Shown here: in pieces, positions 52,094 to 64,000 of the stretch
Numbering within the stretch: the first letter of the stretch is position 1
Layout: the number at the start of each line of letters is the position of its first letter
Origin: DASRJG01 sp964647625
Lineage (GTDB): Bacteria > Acidobacteriota > Polarisedimenticolia > Polarisedimenticolales > DASRJG01
DNA length: 64,000 nt
Reading direction: 5' to 3'
Assembly (NCBI GenBank): GCA_964647625.1
Contig: CAZYHZ010000014.1
Location: forward strand, 20,462-84,461
The notes under the pieces: model-generated
What the model was told of the DNA's origin: nothing
Databases searched by the model: none
The model's input: the letters and a program-made list of their open reading frames with translations, nothing else
Program-made: the position numbers and the translations under genes

Positions 52094-55000
52094 TTACGGA
52101 CAGCTTCGTCCCGTGCGCGCCGCGCCGCCCGAGATCGCTCCGAGCGATCCCTCGCCGCTCGGGCACGCGTCCTGCGCGCGAACTTGATAGAAGAAGGCCA
52201 CGCCGGGAGCGGGGGTCGCGCCGTCGATGGCGGTCGGCGACGGTCCGACGTCCGAGGCCACGCAGGTCGCGCCGGCGCCGAAGCTGTGCGGATCGGTGGA
52301 GCGCAGGACGTCGTAGGTCATCGCGCTGGCCTTGCCGCCGGTCGGCGCGCCCCAGACCATCTCGGTGCCGGAGTCGATCTTGAGCCCGGAGACCTCACCG
52401 GGCGCGCTCCAGATCGATCCGTCCGCATCGTTGCAGTCGCCCGCGCACGGCCGCCACGAGTCGTCGTCCTGATCGACTTCGGAGGCCATGAGGTTGCCGT
52501 CGCAATCGTCGTCGAACCCGTCGCAGACCTCGGGGGTCGCCGTCGCGGCGCTGCAGTAGCTGTAGGTGACGGCATTGCCGCTCGCATCGCGCAGGATGAC
52601 GGCAATCGGACCGGCCGGCGGCGGGCCGCCAGCCGGGGGCAGCGTCGCCGTGTAGCCCGACGTCATGTTTCCGGAGACCGCCGCAGGCAGGTACCCGCTC
52701 GCGGTCTTGTAATACAGGCGCGCATCGACGATCGCCCCCGAATCGTCGCCGCCCTTGAAGCTCACCGTGGCTCCGGAGGCCGGAGCGAGGTCCACGAAGT
52801 TCCCTGCGTGAGTGATCGTCAGGCTCTTGAGCGTGGGCGGATTCGGATCGGCCGACTGCGTGTCGAACACGGCATAGGTATCGGCGCGGCCCGGGCTCCC
52901 GCCCAGGTACCACTGCGTGAATGGGATGTGCATGGTGTAGCGGCCGGGAGCAATCGCCGCCTGAAACGGATCCCGCGTGTCGGTGCCGCTCAACGCCCCG
53001 GTGTACAAGAGGGCGCCGCCCTGGAGGATCTCGAACGGAAGCGGCGCATACGGCCGCACGTCGTAAAGCTGCGACGTGAACCACGAGACCGGATCGCCGT
53101 ACGCGGCCAAGGTCCCCGTGTCGTTCTGGAATACGCCCGCGAAGCGGTACGGCCCGACACCCGACGTCAGGAGCGCGCCCGTCGCGCGCACGGCAGGGTC
53201 GGATTTTCCGAGCTGCCACAGGTCGAGCTCGCTCGCGCTCGTCGCCGCGGCGTACGGCGTGTCGTAGAGATAGTCCGAGAACGCGCAGGGTCCGGACGGC
53301 GCCGCGCCGAACACCGACTGCCTCAGGAACCCGGTTCCAATCTGCGAATTGGGGATCGGTGTGAGATAGACGTCGCGCTGGAAGGGAGACGGCGTGCCCG
53401 GCGTGACGTCGCAGTTCCCCCACGAGAAAACCAGATTCGAGCCGTAGGGACGCGTGGTCATCGAGGTCCATGGGAAGACGACGCTGCGTCCGGGGTCGAC
53501 CTTGTAGCCCCAGGTGAAGTGCCGGAAATCGGCCGCGGCGTTGCGGAACGTCATCGACCCCTGGATTCCCGTCGACGTCGAGCCGAAGTAGAAATACGTC
53601 GGGCTCGTCCCCCCGGGCTCTTGCAGCACGCTGAGCTCGAAGACGTAGTTGGCGCTCATCGGCGAGAACCAGAAGAGCGTCGGCGACCCCGGATCATTGC
53701 CGTTGTCGCTGGTGGACCAGGTGTCGAAGTAGCCGTTCTTCGCTCCGAGGTGAGTGAGCGACAAGCTCGTCGTGAGGCTCATCGCTCCACCGTTCTTGTC
53801 GACGGGGATCACCAGGAAGTAATAGGCCGCTTCGGATCGGGAGATCGAAATCTGTGTGCTCGTGGCCGGGTGCAGGCCCTCGTGGAACACGGTGGACACT
53901 CCGTCCACGAACGCCGTCACGACGTCGAGCGTCACGTCAGGGAGGAGCACGCCGAACGACGTCGGCGCGTAGTTGTACTGCTTGAGCCAGGAATGGTTGT
54001 CCGTGAGGAGGACCGTCGCCGGAGTCTGGTCGAAATTCAGCGTGAGCCGTGGGGCCTTGAGGAATGCGAACGGGATGCGGAGCACCTCCGTCCCGCTGAC
54101 CGCCCGGATCGTGCCCTCGTAGGCCAGGGGCTCGGCGGCGACGTTCGCCACCATCGCGTTGTTGACGTTCAGAGTGAACGTGAAGCTCTGGGTCTGCCCC
54201 GTTGGGATCATGACGCTCGCCGGGCTGACGGTCGCCGAGACACCCGGCGGCAAGGTCCCCAAAACGCTCAGCGTGTAGCTACGGGTTGAGATTGCGAGGT
54301 TCGTGATGTTCACGACCTGGCTGCGCAGGAACGTCGGCTGCCCGGGATCGTCCCACCCGGGGCTGACGGTCGGCACGTCGACCCGCCCGAACGATGAGAC
54401 CGCGTTCAATGCGTCGATGCGCCCGGAGCCCTGGACGAACGCGCCGGCGGACAGGTCGATCGACTTCTGCATGAGCGCCGCCTTGACCTGGGCCGGCGTC
54501 CACGCCGGATACCGCTCGAGGACGAGCGCCGCGGTCCCGGCGACGTGCGGCGCCGCCATACTCGTGCCATCGAGCGACTTCAATCCCGACGGATCGCAAT
54601 ACGTGCAATTCCCCGTGGGCACCGTGCTCGTGATGCTCACGCCGGGTGCTACGAGCTCGGGCTTGATCTGATACGTGGTCGTCGCCGGCCCGCGCGCACT
54701 GAACGAGGCGAGGTGGTCCGACTTGTCGGAGGCGCCGACGGTGACGATCTGCCGCGCGCAGGCGGGCGAGCCGATGGTGTCGTAATCGGGCCCGAAGTTC
54801 CCGGCCGCTGCGACGACCAGCGTCCCGCCCGCCATCGCGTTGTCCGCCGCCTGCGACACGGGATCGTCGGGGTTGCCCGCGCCGGCCAGGCTCAAATTGA
54901 TGATGCGAGCGCCGTCTTGCGTCCCCGGGTCCCCGTCCGGATTGGTCGCCGTCTCGATCCCCGCGATGATCGTGGAATCGAGACCGTTGCCGTACTGGTC

Positions 55001-55822
55001 GAGAACCTTGATGCCCCAGAGGCGGGCCATGGGGGCCACGCCCTTCACCGTGCCGTTGGCGGCGACGATTCCGGCGACGTGGGTCCCGTGACCGAAATCG
55101 TCCATGGGATCGGAATCCTGGTTGATCAGGTCTTTGCCGTATTCGACCTTGCAGCCGGGGCCCAGGCATCCGCCGAGGTCGGGACGCGTGTAATCGATGC
55201 CGGAATCGAGCACGGCGACGGTGATCCCCTGGCCCTGGTCGCCGTACTGGCTCCAGACCTGATCGGCGCGAATGAGCGGCACGCTCTGCGCGAGCGCCGC
55301 ATGCACCTCTTGATCGACCCAGACGCCGGTGACGCCAGGCAGCTTCCGCAGCGACTCGAGCGACTCGCGGCGCACGCGCGCGCTGAACCCGTTGAAGACG
55401 TGCGTGAACCGGACGCCGACGAGGTCCGCGGGAGCCAGCGGCGTTCGGCCGAGCTTTTTTCTCACGTCGTTGTCCGTCGCGACGACGGCATCGGCGATCG
55501 CATCGAGTGCCGCGAGGCGCTGCTCCTTGAGCGCCGACAGCGCGGCGCGGTCGCTGCGAGGCGCCAGGATCAGCGGATCGCCCTCCCCTCGAACGATCAC
55601 GCGAAGCTCTCCCGATTCCGTCTTGCGGTCGCTCCACCACTCCCCGTTGCGAGCCGTCACCCTGGACTCGAATCCACGCGGGGTGGCGTATTGCTTGACG
55701 CGGGGCACGCGGTGATCCTGGGCGTTCGGGCCGGCGGCCGGCTCGACGGCGCTCGCGATCGTCACGGCGAGCGAAAGGGCGAGGAGGCTGGCGGCAAGCG
55801 GTCGGGCGGCTCCGGGGGTCAT
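52094..55822 (-). CDS. Secreted subtilisin-like protease (S8) with CP domain
   Basis: 1242 residues from ATG 55822; no ribosome site is visible, but the signal peptide (LAASLLALSLAVTIASA) fits. An inhibitor-like propeptide with RVRRESLESLRKLPGVTGVW precedes the S8 domain, whose triad is in TVAVLDSGIDYTRPD, DFGHGTHVAGIVAANG and GTSMAAPHVAGTAALV; the Asn region is VAAAGNFGPD. Beyond ~500 lie Ig-like and jelly-roll-type regions. Near the end is a MopE-like metal-binding motif (VCDGFDDDCDGNL; CAGDCNDADG). The last ~95 residues are the shared domain, ending TGRSCP. It probably degrades or matures proteins outside the cell. Confidence 0.9.
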   Translation of the reverse strand: MTPGAARPLAASLLALSLAVTIASAVEPAAGPNAQDHRVPRVKQYATPRGFESRVTARNGEWWSDRKTESGELRVIVRGEGDPLILAPRSDRAALSALKEQRLAALDAIADAVVATDNDVRKKLGRTPLAPADLVGVRFTHVFNGFSARVRRESLESLRKLPGVTGVWVDQEVHAALAQSVPLIRADQVWSQYGDQGQGITVAVLDSGIDYTRPDLGGCLGPGCKVEYGKDLINQDSDPMDDFGHGTHVAGIVAANGTVKGVAPMARLWGIKVLDQYGNGLDSTIIAGIETATNPDGDPGTQDGARIINLSLAGAGNPDDPVSQAADNAMAGGTLVVAAAGNFGPDYDTIGSPACARQIVTVGASDKSDHLASFSARGPATTTYQIKPELVAPGVSITSTVPTGNCTYCDPSGLKSLDGTSMAAPHVAGTAALVLERYPAWTPAQVKAALMQKSIDLSAGAFVQGSGRIDALNAVSSFGRVDVPTVSPGWDDPGQPTFLRSQVVNITNLAISTRSYTLSVLGTLPPGVSATVSPASVMIPTGQTQSFTFTLNVNNAMVANVAAEPLAYEGTIRAVSGTEVLRIPFAFLKAPRLTLNFDQTPATVLLTDNHSWLKQYNYAPTSFGVLLPDVTLDVVTAFVDGVSTVFHEGLHPATSTQISISRSEAAYYFLVIPVDKNGGAMSLTTSLSLTHLGAKNGYFDTWSTSDNGNDPGSPTLFWFSPMSANYVFELSVLQEPGGTSPTYFYFGSTSTGIQGSMTFRNAAADFRHFTWGYKVDPGRSVVFPWTSMTTRPYGSNLVFSWGNCDVTPGTPSPFQRDVYLTPIPNSQIGTGFLRQSVFGAAPSGPCAFSDYLYDTPYAAATSASELDLWQLGKSDPAVRATGALLTSGVGPYRFAGVFQNDTGTLAAYGDPVSWFTSQLYDVRPYAPLPFEILQGGALLYTGALSGTDTRDPFQAAIAPGRYTMHIPFTQWYLGGSPGRADTYAVFDTQSADPNPPTLKSLTITHAGNFVDLAPASGATVSFKGGDDSGAIVDARLYYKTASGYLPAAVSGNMTSGYTATLPPAGGPPPAGPIAVILRDASGNAVTYSYCSAATATPEVCDGFDDDCDGNLMASEVDQDDDSWRPCAGDCNDADGSIWSAPGEVSGLKIDSGTEMVWGAPTGGKASAMTYDVLRSTDPHSFGAGATCVASDVGPSPTAIDGATPAPGVAFFYQVRAQDACPSGEGSLGAISGGAARTGRSCP

Positions 55823-55928
55823 ACTGCGGGTAAAGGTACTGCCGTCCGCGCGGCGATCAACGCCCTGTTTGCGGTGATTCGACCGCAAGGCCCTACCCCG
55901 TGGGGTTCTGTTAGCATCCGGCCCACTT

Positions 55929-58142
55929 ATGCGCGGACGTTTCTGGGGGTTCGTGCTCCTGTGCGGCATCGCCGCCCTCTTCGTTGCATTTTCGGTCCAA
56001 CGGATTCACAGCGCGGATTTCTTCTGGCAGCTCCGGACGGGCCAGTGGGTCGCGGATCACCGAGCGGTCCCGCGGCACGACGAATTCACCCACACGGTTG
56101 CCGGCCACGAATGGATCGAGATCCGGTGGCTGTTCTTCTTCTTCTCTTACCTCGGCTTCGTCGCCGGGGGCCCGGCGCTCTTGATCCTCGCGCAGACGGT
56201 GGTCGTGGGGCTCGCCGGATGGCTCGTGATGCAACCGTCGCGGCGCGTGATCGCGACCGCCCCCGCGGCGTTCATCGTGATGCTTGCGATCGTGTCCGCC
56301 TCGGGGCGCTTCATCGTGCGCCCCGAGATCGTGACGTTCCTGATGGTCGCGCTGTTCGTGGTGTCGCTCGACCGGCTGCGGCACGACGATTCGAAACGCG
56401 TTCGATGGGGCCTTCCGCTCGCCCAGGTCGCCTGGGCGAACATGCATACCCTGTTCGCTCTGGGTCCCGTGCTCGCCTGGCTGTTTGCCGCCGGAAGCGC
56501 GAGGAGTCCGGGGCGCGGGCGCCTCGTCAGGTCGGCGGCGTGGATCACCGCGGCCTGCGTCGTCAACCCCTACGGCCTCCGCGGTATGACGTTCCCCTGG
56601 CTCTTGTGGAAGGAGATGCACGCCGGCAGCGTGCTCGGGCGATCGATCGAGGAGCTCCGAAGCCCGTTCGCGACGCCGAGCTGGGGGTTCGAGCTGTGGG
56701 CCTGGGCGGCGCTCTTGGTCCTGTCGGGGCTGACCTTCGTGGGGCGCCGCTCGCGAATCGATGTTCCCCGCACCGTCGTGTGGGGCGCGTTCGCCTATCT
56801 CTCGTTGCAATCGGTCCGGAATGCGGCGCTGTTCGCGTTCGTGGCGGTCTGGGCGAGCCTGCGGAATCTCGATGAAGGGCCGGCGCTCCCCCGGCTCGAC
56901 TCCCGGCCGGTCAAGGCCGCGCTCGCGGCCGCCGCGGCCGCGGGCGTGTATCTCGTCGTGACCGATCGCTACGCGCTTTCACAGGGTCAGGAGAGCGGCT
57001 TCGGGCTGGACATCGCCCCGTGGAGCTACCCGGGGCCCGCGACGGAGTTCATCCTCGACCACGGTGCGAAGCGGGAGATCTGGAACGAGATGTCGGACGG
57101 GGCCTACCTCGACTGGAAAGCGCACGATCGGTTCCCGGTGTTCATCGACGGCCGCAACGAGGTTTACGGCGAGCCGTTCATCAAGGAGTACCTCGCGATC
57201 GCGGGCGGCAAGCGGGACTGGCGGTCCGTGTCGGACCGGTGGCGGATCGACACGGCGCTCGTCGATCGTGATCGCGCGCAGCCTTTGGCCGAGCTGGTGT
57301 CGTCGACCCCCGGCTGGACGCTCGTCCACATCGATGCCCGCGACCTCGTCTACGTCCGGGACCTGCCCGAGCACGCCGACCTGATCAAGGCGTACGCGAT
57401 CGACCCCCACAAGACCTGGGTGCCGCGCGGGCCGGAGCCGGAAGAACGTCCCGCCGGATGGCGGCGCGCGCTCGGCGCTCCGGGACGGCCGTGGTACTCG
57501 CTCGGCATGGCGCGGAGCTTCCTTCTCATCGGCTCCCCGGACAACGCCGCGGCCTATCTCGCTCGCGCGCTGCAGGCGGCGCCGGATCACCGGGAGGCAC
57601 GGATGCTGCTCGCGCAGATCGAGACCTCACGCGGGCGGAACGCCGAGGCGTCGAGGCTCCTGTCGGGTTTGAGCATGACGCCGGACGAGGTGCTCCGGGG
57701 CGACGAGCTGCTCGCCGATCTCCTGACGCTTCAAGGCCGTTTCGGCGAGGCCGCCGCGGCGCTGACGCGCGTCGCCTCGTCGTCCCCCAGGGACGCCGCG
57801 GTCCGACGCAAGCTCGCGCGGGCGTATCTGCAAGGGCGCGACCTGCCGCACGCGCAGGAGGCCTATCGTGCGGCGCTGTCGCTCGCGCCGGCCAACGCGT
57901 CGTACTGGGCCGAGCTCGGGCACTCCTACGCGCTGGCCGGCGACGGACCGAAGGCGATCGAGGCCTACACCACGGCCTTACGGTACGCGCCGGGGCTCTT
58001 CGACATCGAGTACGACGTCGGCATCTTGCTGATGCGCGCGAACGACGAGGCCGGGGCGCTCGAGCACCTTCACCGCGCCCTGGCCATCGAGCCGTCCTAT
58101 CGGCCTGCACGGGAGGCGATCGCCCGGATCCGTCCGTCCTGA
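55929..58142 (+). CDS. Multi-pass membrane protein with C-terminal TPRs, paralogue of 21790-23808
   Basis: 737 residues; ATG 55929 has no clear ribosome site. It has about nine membrane segments in the first ~345 residues with loops like those of the gene at 21790: FWQLRTGQWVADHRAVPRHD, EWIEIRWLFFFFSYL, WANMHTLFALGPVLAWLF and ACVVNPYGLRGMTF. The soluble middle contains WNEMSDGAYLDWKAHDRFPV and FIDGRNEVYGEPFIKEYLAI, and the C-terminal third is TPRs (YWAELGHSYALAGDGPKAIE). The shared layout marks a family with no known function; a membrane transferase is possible. Divergent from the subtilase gene, as its paralogue is convergent with the peroxidase gene. Confidence 0.75.
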   Translation: MRGRFWGFVLLCGIAALFVAFSVQRIHSADFFWQLRTGQWVADHRAVPRHDEFTHTVAGHEWIEIRWLFFFFSYLGFVAGGPALLILAQTVVVGLAGWLVMQPSRRVIATAPAAFIVMLAIVSASGRFIVRPEIVTFLMVALFVVSLDRLRHDDSKRVRWGLPLAQVAWANMHTLFALGPVLAWLFAAGSARSPGRGRLVRSAAWITAACVVNPYGLRGMTFPWLLWKEMHAGSVLGRSIEELRSPFATPSWGFELWAWAALLVLSGLTFVGRRSRIDVPRTVVWGAFAYLSLQSVRNAALFAFVAVWASLRNLDEGPALPRLDSRPVKAALAAAAAAGVYLVVTDRYALSQGQESGFGLDIAPWSYPGPATEFILDHGAKREIWNEMSDGAYLDWKAHDRFPVFIDGRNEVYGEPFIKEYLAIAGGKRDWRSVSDRWRIDTALVDRDRAQPLAELVSSTPGWTLVHIDARDLVYVRDLPEHADLIKAYAIDPHKTWVPRGPEPEERPAGWRRALGAPGRPWYSLGMARSFLLIGSPDNAAAYLARALQAAPDHREARMLLAQIETSRGRNAEASRLLSGLSMTPDEVLRGDELLADLLTLQGRFGEAAAALTRVASSSPRDAAVRRKLARAYLQGRDLPHAQEAYRAALSLAPANASYWAELGHSYALAGDGPKAIEAYTTALRYAPGLFDIEYDVGILLMRANDEAGALEHLHRALAIEPSYRPAREAIARIRPS

Positions 58143-58144
58143 GG

Positions 58145-59740
58145 CTAAACGCCCGCGGACGTATCGAGCGACAGCAGCCGGGTCAGGGCGCCGAGATCCA
58201 CGGGCTTCACGGAGTGTCCGTCGAAGCCGGCGGCCTTCGAGCGCTCGCGATCTTGAGCCTGGCCGAACCCGGACATCGCGATGATCCTGGCATCGGACAA
58301 GCCGCTTTCGCGCGCGCGGCGGCACACCTCGTACCCGTCGATCCCCGGAAGCCCGATGTCGAGGAACACGATCTCCGGGCGTTCGGACAGGGCCATCTCG
58401 AGGCCGCTGCCGCCGTCGTTCGCGATCGAGACCGTGTGCCCGCCGAGGCGCAGGAGCATCGCCAGGCTCTCGGCGGCGTCGCGGTTGTCGTCGACGACGA
58501 GCACGCGCTGCGGCGGCCCGCCGAAACCGGCGGAAGGCGCCTTTCCGCGCGCGGGCGTCCGCCCGTCCGCAGCGGTTTGTGCCGGAAGACGGACCTCGAA
58601 CTCGCTCCCCTTGCCGAGGCCGGCGCTGCGCGCGCTGATGTCCCCGCCGTGAAGCTCGACGAGCTTTCTCACGAGCGACAGGCCGATTCCCAGACCGTCG
58701 TCCAGCCGTCGCAGCGAGGAGCTCGCCTGGGCGAACAGATCGAAGACCGTCGGGAGGGCCTCCGGAGCGATCCCGATGCCGCGATCCCGGACCGCGATGA
58801 CGACCTGCGATCCGTCGCTTCCGACGACGAGGTCGATCCGCCCCGCGTCGTCCTGGTACTTCGCGGCGTTGTTCAGGAGGTTGGCGACGATCTGCGTGAG
58901 TCGCGCCGGATCGCCCTGGAGCAGGAGCGGCCGGTCGGGAAGCGAAACGACGAGCTCGTGGCGGCGCATGTCGATGAACGGCCGGCAGCTCTCGACGGCG
59001 CTCGCGACGACCGTCGCCACATCGACCGTCTCCGAGCGGAGCGTGATCGTGCCCCGGGTGATCCGGGAGACGTCGAGCAAGTCGTCGACCAGCCGGGTGA
59101 GCTGCCCGGCCTGGCGCTCGATCACCTCCCGGCACCAGGAGAGGTCGGGATCGTTCGCGGCCTTGAGGCGCAGGACGCTGGCCGCATTGACGATCGGCGC
59201 GAGAGGATTTCTCAGCTCGTGGCCGAGGAATGCCAGGAACTCGTCCTTCCGGCGGTCGGCGGCACGGAGCTGCTGCGTGACGTCCTGGAGCGCGGCCGTC
59301 CTCTCGGCGACTCGGGCTTCGAGCTCTTGATTGAGAAGCTCCGTTTCCCGCCGCTTGCGGTGCAGCTCGGCGAAGACGCGGACCTTCGCGCGGAGCAGCT
59401 CGGGGATGACCGGGACCGAGACGTAGTCCACGGCTCCCGATTGATATCCCTTGAGCCGGTCTGTGTCCGTCAGGCGCACGCCGGAGACGAAGATGATCGC
59501 CGTCTTCTGGTAGCGCGGATGCTCCCGGATGATCTCCGCCAGCTCGAATCCGTCGAGGTCCGGCATGCTGACGTCCATGAGGACGATCGGGATCTCGTGC
59601 TTGAGGAGCTGCTCCAGCGCCTCCCGGCCGGAGCTGGCCTTGATCAGGTGCTCCCCCAGCTCCGCGAGCATCGCCTCGTAGGCGAGAAGCTTGGCCGGCT
59701 GATCGTCGACGAGCAGGATGTTGACGGGCTCTTTCGACAT
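58145..59740 (-). CDS. Hybrid response regulator/histidine kinase (REC-HisKA-HATPase-REC)
   Basis: 531 residues; GGGAGGT precedes ATG 59740. N-terminal receiver with IVLMDVSMPDLDGFELAEII (Asp56), a coiled linker, HisKA with EFLAFLGHELRNPLAPIVNA (His174), HATPase with ANLLNNAAKYQDDAG and GIGLSLVRKLVELHGG, and a C-terminal receiver with IVFLDIGLPGIDGYEV. No membrane segment. It sits 13 bases behind the HAMP-repeat kinase and is its probable downstream partner, passing phosphate from receiver to kinase core. Its end lies 2 bases from the convergent TPR membrane protein gene. Confidence 0.9.
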   Translation of the reverse strand: MSKEPVNILLVDDQPAKLLAYEAMLAELGEHLIKASSGREALEQLLKHEIPIVLMDVSMPDLDGFELAEIIREHPRYQKTAIIFVSGVRLTDTDRLKGYQSGAVDYVSVPVIPELLRAKVRVFAELHRKRRETELLNQELEARVAERTAALQDVTQQLRAADRRKDEFLAFLGHELRNPLAPIVNAASVLRLKAANDPDLSWCREVIERQAGQLTRLVDDLLDVSRITRGTITLRSETVDVATVVASAVESCRPFIDMRRHELVVSLPDRPLLLQGDPARLTQIVANLLNNAAKYQDDAGRIDLVVGSDGSQVVIAVRDRGIGIAPEALPTVFDLFAQASSSLRRLDDGLGIGLSLVRKLVELHGGDISARSAGLGKGSEFEVRLPAQTAADGRTPARGKAPSAGFGGPPQRVLVVDDNRDAAESLAMLLRLGGHTVSIANDGGSGLEMALSERPEIVFLDIGLPGIDGYEVCRRARESGLSDARIIAMSGFGQAQDRERSKAAGFDGHSVKPVDLGALTRLLSLDTSAGV

Positions 59741-59753
59741 CGCACCTCCCGGG

Positions 59754-64000
<4,247 letters not shown>

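Overview
The window is uniformly GC-rich bacterial DNA, densely packed with genes, and it shows no phage, plasmid or CRISPR signature. The mix of Cys-rich multidomain secreted proteins, large hybrid histidine kinases, an NrfHA nitrite reductase and the REP-like repeats suggests an uncultured Acidobacteriota (Thermoanaerobaculia-like), with Myxococcota as the main alternative. No ribosomal or other marker gene is present, so this placement is a guess.

Layout. 1-10 kb: the end of an ABC permease gene, a secreted Cys-repeat protein, a membrane 4Fe-4S/TPR protein, a VOC protein and a 1412-residue secreted multidomain protein. 10-15 kb: a lipoprotein, then a tight trehalose operon (otsA-otsB-DUF5752-treT-like) closed by a strong hairpin. 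15-20 kb: a SYLF protein, a papain-like protein, an HTH/TPR regulator, and an ECF sigma module with two Spy-like proteins and a shared promoter motif. 20-26 kb: a di-heme peroxidase, a perfect 65-bp inverted repeat that supplies the stop codons of two convergent genes, a TPR membrane protein, and a CbiMQO-type metal transporter. 26-34 kb: a secreted M14 peptidase, a DUF4382 lipoprotein, a MerB-like gene read through an in-frame UGA with a SECIS-like hairpin (candidate selenoprotein), two paralogous 42-43-residue peptides, nrfHA and two small stress-type proteins. 34-43 kb: hybrid kinase and response regulator, a protein kinase with a BRCT-like C-terminus, secreted proteins and an RMD1-family protein. 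43-52 kb: Lhr-type helicase, radical SAM protein, and a second hybrid kinase with its partner regulator. 52-64 kb: a subtilase, a second TPR membrane protein and two more sensor kinases, the last with tandem HAMP repeats and running off the end.

Two observations stand out. (1) Five secreted proteins with unrelated catalytic or binding parts end in the same roughly 100-residue domain, whose last two residues are Cys-Pro at the stop codon; it looks like an undescribed C-terminal sorting or anchoring domain. (2) The MerB-like gene has UGA where the family's second catalytic cysteine should be, followed at the right distance by a GGUC-loop hairpin, so it is probably an organomercurial-lyase-like selenoprotein. 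No gene-free stretch exceeds about 200 bases.
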